DNA from: JABFSM01 sp036002045 | Lineage (GTDB): Bacteria > Gemmatimonadota > Gemmatimonadetes > Gemmatimonadales > GWC2-71-9 | Assembly: GCA_036002045.1 (NCBI GenBank) | Contig: DASYTT010000139.1 | Coordinates: forward strand, 1-64,000 | Direction of reading: 5' to 3' | Length of the DNA: 64,000 bases | In this document: piece by piece, positions 39,279 to 46,233 of the stretch | Layout: every line of letters begins with the position of its first letter | Numbering within the stretch: the first letter of the stretch is position 1 | Made by a program: the position numbers and the translations under genes | Notes under the pieces: generated by a model | Told to the model about the DNA's origin: nothing | Database searches by the model: none | Seen by the model: the letters and a program-made list of their open reading frames with translations, nothing else

Positions 39279-41458
39279 GCGAGGCGCTCTCCCGTCGCGA
39301 GTTCGTCAAGGCTGGACTCGCGGCGGGCGTCGGGCTGACCCTTGCGGCCTCCCTGGAGGGCTGTGGCAAGGAGCCCTATCCCGAAGCGAGCGGAGCCGCC
39401 TTCGCACCGAATGCCTGGATCCGGATCGGCGCGGACGATACGGTCAGGGTGATCGTCGACCGCTCCGAGATGGGGCAGGGCGTCTCCACCGCGCTGCCCA
39501 TGCTGGTGGCCGAAGAGCTCGATGCCGACTGGGCCACGATTCGCTACCAGTTCGCTCCGGCCAACGAGGCCTACCATAACCCGCTGTCCATGGGCCAGCT
39601 CACCGGTGGCAGCACGAGCGTCCGGGCGGCGTACCGGCCGCTCCGCGAGGCGGCCGGCAAAGCGCGGGTTATGCTCGTCGGCGCGGCCGCGGCCCAGTGG
39701 GGTGTGCCGGCTGCCGACTGCCGCACCGCCAACGGCGAAGTGCTGGCTCCCGACGGCCGCCGGGTTCGCTACGGCTCGATCGCGAGTGCCGCCGCAAAGC
39801 AGCCGGTCCCGGAGCGGGTGACGCTCAAGCCGGCGCGGGAATTCCACCTCATCGGCCGCCCGCTGCCCCGGCTCGACCTTCCCGCTCAGGTGACCGGCCG
39901 CGCCGTGTTCGGGATCGATGCGGAGCCCGAGGGTGTGCTCACCGCCGTCGTTGCCCGCTGTCCGGTCTTCGGAGGCGGCCTGCGATCCTTCGACGCCACG
40001 GCCGCGCGCGCGATTCCCGGTGTCAAGGACGTGGTGCGCATCGACAGTGGGGTGGCCGTGGTCGCGGAGGGCTACTGGGCGGCGCGGCAGGGCAGAGATG
40101 CGCTCAAGCTGGAATGGGACGAGGGCGAGCTCGCCACGCTCGATGATGCTGCGGTCAGCGCCCGGCTCGAGCAGCTCTCCCGCGAGGCTGGCGAGCTTGC
40201 TCACCGGGCGGGTGAGGGTGCAGCGGCGACCGCGGCGCGGAGCCTCGAAGCGGTCTACGAGGTGCCCTACCTCGCCCACGCCACGATGGAGCCGATGAAT
40301 TGCACGGCCCACGTGCGGCCCGATGCTGTGACACTCTGGGTGCCGACGCAATTTCAAACCGGCCCGAGGCTGCTCGGCGGCGCGACGCGCGGTGTCGCGG
40401 CCAGGGTCGCGGGCGTGGCCATGCGGGACGTCACGGTGCACACCACGCATCTGGGAGGGGGGTTTGGACGCCGCGCGGAGACCGATTTCGTGCTCGAAGC
40501 GTGCCAGCTCTCCAAGGCGGTCGCTGCGCCTGTGAAAGTGATTTGGACCCGGGAGGACGACACCCGGCACGATCAGTACCGGCCTGCCGCGCGACATGTG
40601 CTCCGCGGCGGGTTAGGGTCCGATGGCGCGCCCTTGCTCTGGACCCATCATATCGTCTGCCCTTCGATCATTGCCAAGTTCATTCCCCGCTGGCTCCCGC
40701 GCTTCGCCACCCGGATCGCGGGGCCACTCAAGGGTGGGGTGGACGCCAATGCGATCGAAGGCGCCGAGCTGCCCTACGCCTTTCCCCACCGCGAGATTCG
40801 CTATACCCGGGCCGACCTCGGCGTGCCGGTGGGGTTCTGGCGCTCCGTGGGCCATTCGCACACCGCGTTTGCGGTGGAGTGCTTTATCGACGAACTCGCG
40901 GCGCTCGCCGGGAATGATCCCGTCGAGTTCCGTCGCGGGCTCTTGTCCGGCGCACCGCGTCACCTGGGCGTGCTCAATCTGGTCGCGGAGCGAGCCGGCT
41001 GGGGCACCCCGGCCCCGGCGGGCCATTTCCGCGGGGTCGCGCTGCACGAATCCTTCGGTAGTTACGTGGCGCAGGTGGCGGAAGTCTCGCTGGTAGGCGG
41101 AACGGCGCGGGTACACCGGGTGACCTGCGCGGTCGACTGCGGACAGGTGATCAACCCCGACATCGTCAGGGCCCAGATGGAGGGCGGGATCGTGTTCGGG
41201 CTCACCGCCGCGCTCAAGGGCCGGATTTCGCTGGAACAGGGCCGCGTCAAGCAGAGCAACTTTCACGATTATCCGTTGCTGAGGATGCGCGAGATGCCCG
41301 AGATCACGGTGCACCTGGTGCCGAGCGAGCTGGAGCCGGGCGGCGTGGGGGAGCCGGGCACCCCGCCCATTGCGCCCGCGGTGGTCAATGCGGTCTCCGC
41401 CGCGACAGGCAAGCGTGTCAGGAAACTGCCAATTGATCTAGGTTTGAGCAGCCCATAG
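39275..41458 (+). CDS. Molybdopterin-binding large subunit 2 (IorB-like paralogue)
   Basis: This 727-residue paralogue of the preceding protein has a twin-arginine signal (SRREFVKAGLAAGVG) and the same molybdopterin motifs: SEMGQGVSTALPMLVAEEL, GGGFGRRAETDFV, FWRSVGHSHTAF and GEPGTPPIAPAVVNA. The GTG start overlaps the previous stop (GTGA). With one small subunit for two large subunits, the two may compete for it or form a mixed complex. The last residues (SSP) and the TAG stop are formed by the first unit of a nine-copy AGCCCAT array. Confidence 0.92.
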   Translation: MSEALSRREFVKAGLAAGVGLTLAASLEGCGKEPYPEASGAAFAPNAWIRIGADDTVRVIVDRSEMGQGVSTALPMLVAEELDADWATIRYQFAPANEAYHNPLSMGQLTGGSTSVRAAYRPLREAAGKARVMLVGAAAAQWGVPAADCRTANGEVLAPDGRRVRYGSIASAAAKQPVPERVTLKPAREFHLIGRPLPRLDLPAQVTGRAVFGIDAEPEGVLTAVVARCPVFGGGLRSFDATAARAIPGVKDVVRIDSGVAVVAEGYWAARQGRDALKLEWDEGELATLDDAAVSARLEQLSREAGELAHRAGEGAAATAARSLEAVYEVPYLAHATMEPMNCTAHVRPDAVTLWVPTQFQTGPRLLGGATRGVAARVAGVAMRDVTVHTTHLGGGFGRRAETDFVLEACQLSKAVAAPVKVIWTREDDTRHDQYRPAARHVLRGGLGSDGAPLLWTHHIVCPSIIAKFIPRWLPRFATRIAGPLKGGVDANAIEGAELPYAFPHREIRYTRADLGVPVGFWRSVGHSHTAFAVECFIDELAALAGNDPVEFRRGLLSGAPRHLGVLNLVAERAGWGTPAPAGHFRGVALHESFGSYVAQVAEVSLVGGTARVHRVTCAVDCGQVINPDIVRAQMEGGIVFGLTAALKGRISLEQGRVKQSNFHDYPLLRMREMPEITVHLVPSELEPGGVGEPGTPPIAPAVVNAVSAATGKRVRKLPIDLGLSSP

Positions 41459-41512
41459 CCCATAGCCCATAGCCCATAGCCCATAGCCCATAGCCCATAG
41501 CCCATAGCCCAT
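41450..41512. repeat. Nine exact tandem copies of AGCCCAT
   Basis: Nine uninterrupted 7-bp copies begin on the stop codon of the large-subunit gene and end eight bases before the ATG of the next gene. This is the cleanest array in the window and has no mirrored arm. It leaves no room for a normal ribosome binding site upstream of the next start (AGCTCCCC). Confidence 0.97.
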
Positions 41513-41520
41513 AGCTCCCC

Positions 41521-42054
41521 ATGCGCCCAACTCACAGCCTGATTGCAATCTTCGCGGTGCTCTCGAGCTCTGCCTGTCGCCCACGCGCCGAGACGCCCGA
41601 AGCAGCGATGGCGCGCCAGGCCGCGGATCAGAAGGCCGCCGAGGAGGCCATCGCCACCGCGCAGGAGCGCTTCGTGCTGCACTACAACTCCGGGCACGCC
41701 GACTCACTGGCCGCGTTCTATGCGCCCGATGCCCACCTGATGCCGGCGAACCTGCCGGCGGTCGTTGGCACGGCCGCGATCCAGGCTGCCTTTACCCAGG
41801 CCGTGGCGAGCAAGGGTCAGCTCAAGCTGGTCACGGAATCTGTGAGCGCTTCGGGAGATCTGGCCGTGGAGCGGGGAACCTACGAAGAGACCTACACGCC
41901 GGCCGGCTCCAGCACCCCGGTGACCGACCGGGGCAAGTACCTCGCGCACTGGCAGCGCATGGGCGGCAAGTGGGTCATGGTGAACGACATCGCCAACAGC
42001 GATCTCCCGACTACAGCGACCTCTGTGCCGGCCCCCGCGGCATCCAGGCCGTGA
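41521..42054 (+). CDS. DUF4440/SnoaL-like lipoprotein 1
   Basis: This 177-residue lipoprotein (lipobox LSSSAC) has an NTF2-like domain of the DUF4440 type: ERFVLHYNSGHADSLAAFYA, MPANLPAVVGTAAIQAAF, and a C-terminal GKYLAHWQRMGGKWVMVNDI. Such domains bind small ligands or catalyse isomerisations, and no catalytic residue can be assigned. It is a close paralogue of the following gene. Either both serve the oxidoreductase upstream or they are independent. Confidence 0.85.
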   Translation: MRPTHSLIAIFAVLSSSACRPRAETPEAAMARQAADQKAAEEAIATAQERFVLHYNSGHADSLAAFYAPDAHLMPANLPAVVGTAAIQAAFTQAVASKGQLKLVTESVSASGDLAVERGTYEETYTPAGSSTPVTDRGKYLAHWQRMGGKWVMVNDIANSDLPTTATSVPAPAASRP

Positions 42055-42106
42055 AGCACCTCAGTCCCCGGTTTCCCCGTTGTCTCACTTGACCAGGAGG
42101 AGCCCA

Positions 42107-42631
42107 ATGCGCGCTGTCGCAGGTCTCGCTCTCTCGTTGGTGCTCGGGCTATCCGCAGGCTGCCAACCCAAAGCCGAAACACCCGAGCAGGCACAGGCAC
42201 GGATGGACACCGAGTCGGCCGCTGCTCGGACCGTGGTCGACTCGCTGGATCGGGAATTCGCCACCCACTTCAATCAGGGCCATGGCGACGTGGTGGCCGG
42301 CATGTACACCGAGCAGGCTCATGTCATGCCCCCCAACCTGCCCGCCGCGGTGGGCCGGGAGGCCATCAAGGCCGCATTCGCGCCGTTCTTCACGATGAAG
42401 CCGGAGCTCAAGCTGACGGCCGATGCGGTCGTCGCCAACGGGCCGATCGCCATTGAGAGAGGTACCTATTCCCTGGTCTACACGCCCACGGGAGCGGCGG
42501 CCCCCCTGACCGATACCGGGAAATACCTGGTGCACTGGCATATGGTCGACGGCAAGTGGATGATCGCGGACGATATCTGGAATAGCGATTTGCCGGCGAT
42601 GCCGATGGGGCCGCCGGCGAAGAACCCCTGA
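42107..42631 (+). CDS. DUF4440/SnoaL-like lipoprotein 2
   Basis: This 174-residue lipoprotein (lipobox LGLSAGC) is paralogous to the preceding protein, sharing FNQGHGDVVAGMYTEQAHVM, PPNLPAAVGREAIKAAF and GKYLVHWHMVDGKWMIADDIW. AGGAGG at 42095-42100 supports the ATG at 42107 over an upstream in-frame start. The pair is a recent tandem duplication with divergence throughout. Function unknown. Confidence 0.87.
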   Translation: MRAVAGLALSLVLGLSAGCQPKAETPEQAQARMDTESAAARTVVDSLDREFATHFNQGHGDVVAGMYTEQAHVMPPNLPAAVGREAIKAAFAPFFTMKPELKLTADAVVANGPIAIERGTYSLVYTPTGAAAPLTDTGKYLVHWHMVDGKWMIADDIWNSDLPAMPMGPPAKNP

Positions 42632-42641
42632 TTGAGGTACT

Positions 42642-44507
42642 TCAGTCCCCGCCCGGGCGGCCCGCTGGCAGCGCCACGGCGGGCTGCTCAGGCTCCGGGG
42701 TAAAGTCTTCGCCCGGATTGATGAACCGGTTCCGCTCCAGCCGGAACTGCTTGTCGTAGAGCTGCCGGTAGCGCCCGCCCGCCGCGAGCAGCTCGCGGTG
42801 GGTGCCGCGCTCCACGATCTCGCCGGCTTCGAGCACCAGGATCTGATCGGCGCTCATGATGGTGGAGAGCCGGTGCGCGATCACGAAGGTGGTCCGCCCC
42901 GACCGGAGAGCGCGGAGTCCGTCCTGAATCAGGGCCTCGCTCTCGCTATCGAGACTCGAGGTGGCTTCGTCGAGCAGCAGGATCGCCGGGTTCGCCAGAA
43001 TGGCCCGCGCGATCGCCACCCGCTGGCGCTGACCTCCCGAGAGCCGCACCCCGCGCTCGCCCACAATGGTGTCGTACCGCTTTTCGAACCCCTCGATGAA
43101 TTCGTCGCAGTGCGCGATCCGGCTTACCGCCTTCACCTCGTCGCGCGTGGCGTCGGGCCGGCTGAAGCGGATGTTGTCGGCGATGGTCCCGTCGAACAGG
43201 AAGTTGTCCTGCAGCACGATCCCCAGCCGGCTTCTGAAATCGCGGAGCCGGAGGGTCGCGAGGTCTCGCCCGTCTACCAGCACGCGGCCCTCCTTGGGCC
43301 GGTTGAACGCCATCACCAGGCTCATCAGCGTGCTCTTGCCCGAGCCGCTCGAGCCCACCAGCGCGGTCGTGGACCCCGCCGGTGCCTCGAACGAGACGTG
43401 CTTGAGCACTGGAACGCCCGGATTGTATTCGAAGCTCACGTTCTCGAAGACCACCTCGCCGCGAATCCCGTCCACCGGTTCCCGCGTCACGTCTTCCTCA
43501 TCCTCGGTGGTCATCTGGCGCAGCTCACGGATCCGGTCGAGCCCGGCGAAGGCTTCGGTGATCTGAGTGCCGATGGAGGCGATCTGGATGAGCGGCGCCG
43601 CCATGAGCCCGGTAAAGAAGACGTACATCACGAAGTCGCCCAGCGTCATCCGGCCCAGGATGATGTCGCGCCCCCCGATGTAGATCATCACCGCGCCGAT
43701 TGCGCCCACCACGATGCTGGACAGCGCCGTCACCCCGCCCACGCCCGTCATCGTCGTGGCCACGTTGCGGAAGAGCTGATGGACGCCCTTCGTGAAGGTG
43801 TAGTCCTCCCGCCGTTCGGCCACATAGGACTTCACGATCCGGATGCCGCCGAACGATTCGGTCAGCCGACCGCTCACCGCCGCCATCAGCTTGCTGCGCT
43901 CCCGGAAGATCGGGCGCAGCTTGGCGAACGCGAACGCCATCCCGCCGGCAAAGGCCAGCAGCACGAAGAGCGTCCCGGCGGTGAGCCGCCAGTTGAGCCA
44001 GAAGAGCGCCACCATGGCGATGGCTGCGGTGAGTAACCCGCCGGCGAGCTGCACCAACCCGGTACCGACCAGGTTGCGGATCCCCTCCGCGTCATTCATC
44101 ACCCGGTTGAGCAGGATCCCGGTCTGGGTGGAATCGAAGAAGCGCACCGGCAGCCGCAGCACGTGCGCCTGGACTTCGCGGCGGAGATCGGTGATCGCCC
44201 GCTGCGCCGCGATCCCCAGGACCCGCACCAGCGCGAACGAGGTGCCGGCCTGCACCAGAGTAGACGCCAGCACCGCCCCGGCCAGCGGCAGCAAGAGCTG
44301 GGTCTGACCCGCCGTGAGCACGTGGTCGATCAGATACTTCGAGCTGGCGGGCAGCACCAACCCGGCCAGCCGGTTGATCAGCATGATCGCGAAGCCGAAG
44401 GCGAGCCGGCCCCGGTAACGCCAGATCAGCTCTCGCGCTTCGCGCCAGACGACGCTGAGCGAGACCTTTTTCTTCTTCTTGGCAAGATCCTCGGAAGCCT
44501 CGGCCAT
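42642..44507 (-). CDS. ABC exporter half-transporter, MsbA/LmrA type
   Basis: This 621-residue fusion has six transmembrane helices (about 35-320) and a C-terminal ATPase with Walker A GSSGSGKST, signature LSGGQRQRVAIARAIL and Walker B ILLLDEATSSLD. It should work as a homodimer exporting lipid or drug. Its start adjoins the stop of the upstream small gene (TGATG), and a TetR gene heads the operon, which suggests inducible efflux. Substrate unknown. Confidence 0.93.
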   Translation of the reverse strand: MAEASEDLAKKKKKVSLSVVWREARELIWRYRGRLAFGFAIMLINRLAGLVLPASSKYLIDHVLTAGQTQLLLPLAGAVLASTLVQAGTSFALVRVLGIAAQRAITDLRREVQAHVLRLPVRFFDSTQTGILLNRVMNDAEGIRNLVGTGLVQLAGGLLTAAIAMVALFWLNWRLTAGTLFVLLAFAGGMAFAFAKLRPIFRERSKLMAAVSGRLTESFGGIRIVKSYVAERREDYTFTKGVHQLFRNVATTMTGVGGVTALSSIVVGAIGAVMIYIGGRDIILGRMTLGDFVMYVFFTGLMAAPLIQIASIGTQITEAFAGLDRIRELRQMTTEDEEDVTREPVDGIRGEVVFENVSFEYNPGVPVLKHVSFEAPAGSTTALVGSSGSGKSTLMSLVMAFNRPKEGRVLVDGRDLATLRLRDFRSRLGIVLQDNFLFDGTIADNIRFSRPDATRDEVKAVSRIAHCDEFIEGFEKRYDTIVGERGVRLSGGQRQRVAIARAILANPAILLLDEATSSLDSESEALIQDGLRALRSGRTTFVIAHRLSTIMSADQILVLEAGEIVERGTHRELLAAGGRYRQLYDKQFRLERNRFINPGEDFTPEPEQPAVALPAGRPGGD

Positions 44508-44986
44508 CACGCCCCCCGCTTGGCGGCCAGCCGCTTGGCGACGCGCTCGCGGAACCAGGCGAAAATCGCGCGTCCGGCTTCACACTGGGTGGCGATCCAC
44601 TCGGCATGGCGGAATCCGCTCGGGTACGCGGTGGTACGATACTCGGCGAGCCAGGGATGCACCTTCGCGAGGAGATAGAGTCCCTCGTCCGCGTTCTCCA
44701 CGAGGTAATCGGGATTCACGATCCCGTGCTTCGCCATCCCGTAGGCCATCTCCCAATAACTGGCGACCTGGCGAAAGGCGGCACTCTGCGGATGGTCCTG
44801 CTTGGTGATCTCCAGCAGCTCCGCCGCGCTCGCGGGCCAGAATTCGGAATTGATGAACCGTCTCGCCTCCCGCATCGTCGCTTCGCGCCGGAGCTCGTAG
44901 AGGCGGAGCACCAGCTCCGCGTCGTGATGGTCGGGCGCATCCTTGATCATCGCTCCCCGCGTCCGGGGAATCGGCATGCCGGTCAT
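44507..44986 (-). CDS. Uncharacterised protein, DUF4760-like
   Basis: This 159-residue soluble, helix-rich protein has DAELVLRLYELRREATMREA and EWIATQCEAGRAIFAWFRER. It vaguely resembles DUF4760-type proteins. It is coupled at both ends, to tetR by ATGA and to the ABC exporter by TGATG. Its place in the middle of a regulated efflux operon suggests an accessory role, but nothing in the sequence defines it. Confidence 0.65.
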   Translation of the reverse strand: MTGMPIPRTRGAMIKDAPDHHDAELVLRLYELRREATMREARRFINSEFWPASAAELLEITKQDHPQSAAFRQVASYWEMAYGMAKHGIVNPDYLVENADEGLYLLAKVHPWLAEYRTTAYPSGFRHAEWIATQCEAGRAIFAWFRERVAKRLAAKRGA

Positions 44987-45582
44987 CGGCGCTCCTGGGC
45001 CAGCGCGCTGGGCGTCTCCACGCCGATCGCGCGCAGAAAGAGTTCCACGTACTGCTCGATGGCTTGTGCCGGCTCCTGCCGGTACACGAAGGGCAGGATG
45101 TCCCGGGTCATCGCATCGGCGAAGAGCGTTCCCATCAAGGTAGCCGTCGCTGCCAAGACATCGAACTCCGCGGCGGCCAGCCCGGTTGCGCGAACCCGCT
45201 CCAGGTATCTGCTGAGCTCGCGTCCCGCGCAGGCGGCGGCGCTGTTCTCTCTGGGATAGAGCTCGGGATGTGCTGCCAGCTCACCCAGCGCCGTACGGAT
45301 CACGGCCCGACGGTTCCACAGGCCCGTCCAGGTTCCCTCCGCCCACTGCAAGAGCTCTTCCCGAATCTGGCTCGGCCGCTCCGGTAAGCCGATGTTCTCG
45401 CGCCGCGCGCACGCGCATTGAATCGCTTCGTGGAGCAGCGCGGTCTTGGATCCGAAGTGGCGGAAGAGGGTGACTTCGTTGACGCCGGCGCGCTCTGCGA
45501 TCTGTCGGGTCGTCGTGCCGCGAAAGCCGGTCTCCGCGTAGAGCTGGGTGGCGGCGTGCAGAATTTTTTCGCGAAGCGGCAT
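44983..45582 (-). CDS. TetR-family regulator of the ABC exporter operon
   Basis: This 199-residue regulator has an N-terminal helix-turn-helix (ILHAATQLYAETGFRGTTTR, IAERAGVNEVTLFRHFGSK). It is first in the operon with the DUF4760-like and ABC exporter genes. The ATG at 45582 gives the normal short N-terminal arm. An upstream start at 45618 adds unconserved residues. An inverted repeat about 60 bases upstream is a possible operator. The effector is unknown. Confidence 0.88.
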   Translation of the reverse strand: MPLREKILHAATQLYAETGFRGTTTRQIAERAGVNEVTLFRHFGSKTALLHEAIQCACARRENIGLPERPSQIREELLQWAEGTWTGLWNRRAVIRTALGELAAHPELYPRENSAAACAGRELSRYLERVRATGLAAAEFDVLAATATLMGTLFADAMTRDILPFVYRQEPAQAIEQYVELFLRAIGVETPSALAQERR

Positions 45583-45642
45583 GCAGGCGAACCTAGCGGG
45601 GCTTCCGGGCCGCTGCAAGCGGTCACTTGCACTGGCGCCTTA

Positions 45643-45661
45643 AGTATTAGCGAGAAATACT
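45643..45661. promoter_or_regulatory. Possible TetR operator (weak inverted repeat)
   Basis: AGTATT and AATACT are separated by 7 bases in the divergent region between tetR and the lipoprotein gene. The arms are only 6 bp, so this is tentative. Confidence 0.3.
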
Positions 45662-45684
45662 CTTACGGAATTAGCTTTGGGCCG

Positions 45685-46233
45685 ATGCTGAGCTTCCGTC
45701 TACCCCTCGCGATGGCGTGGGCTGCTCTGCTGGCTGCCGGTTGTGCTTCGGCCGGGTCGCCCGGCAAGAAGCCCGGCTCTGCTAGGATGAGCTTCGTAGC
45801 TCGCGGAGAGGCTCCCGTCGTTACGGGAGCCACCGTCGTCGCGTTCTGGCTCGCGGCCGCGGATACCGTGCCGGAAGCGGAGCGTCGCTCCGCGCAGCAA
45901 GGGTTTCGGCGCTCCAACCTGATGGTCGCCAAGTACCTCGGCGACACCGATATCGCGCTCGTGGGCACGGTGAACGACACCGTGGTCATCGAGTTGGCCG
46001 GCGGCAAGCGCCGAGTGGTGATGCTGTCCGGGCTCGATTTTCCTTATGGCTACCTGCTCATCGACCCCGGCTACGCCGAGGAATTCCACACCGGAATCGA
46101 CGCCGATCAGGACCTGCAGGATGCCATCGATGAGTACTTCGGGCTCGAGGCGGATAACCCGGGCCCTCGGCACCGCATCGCTCAGCACGCCCGAGCTAAC
46201 CCATGGATGCGGACAGGAGCGGTAAGCCGATAG
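45685..46233 (+). CDS. Lipoprotein of unknown function
   Basis: This 182-residue lipoprotein (lipobox LLAAGCAS, C19) has a mature part with APVVTGATVVAFWLAAADTV, KRRVVMLSGLDFPYGYLLI and an acidic end (DADQDLQDAIDEYFGL). No family was recognised. It is immediately followed by the acylase, whose GTG start shares one base with its TAG stop. It may be an envelope partner of that enzyme. Confidence 0.7.
   Translation: MLSFRLPLAMAWAALLAAGCASAGSPGKKPGSARMSFVARGEAPVVTGATVVAFWLAAADTVPEAERRSAQQGFRRSNLMVAKYLGDTDIALVGTVNDTVVIELAGGKRRVVMLSGLDFPYGYLLIDPGYAEEFHTGIDADQDLQDAIDEYFGLEADNPGPRHRIAQHARANPWMRTGAVSR

Noticed and set aside
41450..41512. CRISPR array or telomere-like repeat
   Set aside because: Units are 7 bp with no spacers, and similar arrays occur with different units. 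There are no cas genes and no leader.
41438..41707. Periodic minus-strand peptide (GYGLWAM repeats)
   Set aside because: It is a by-product of the 7-bp array having a 21-base coding period. It overlaps the N-terminus of a clear lipoprotein gene on the other strand.
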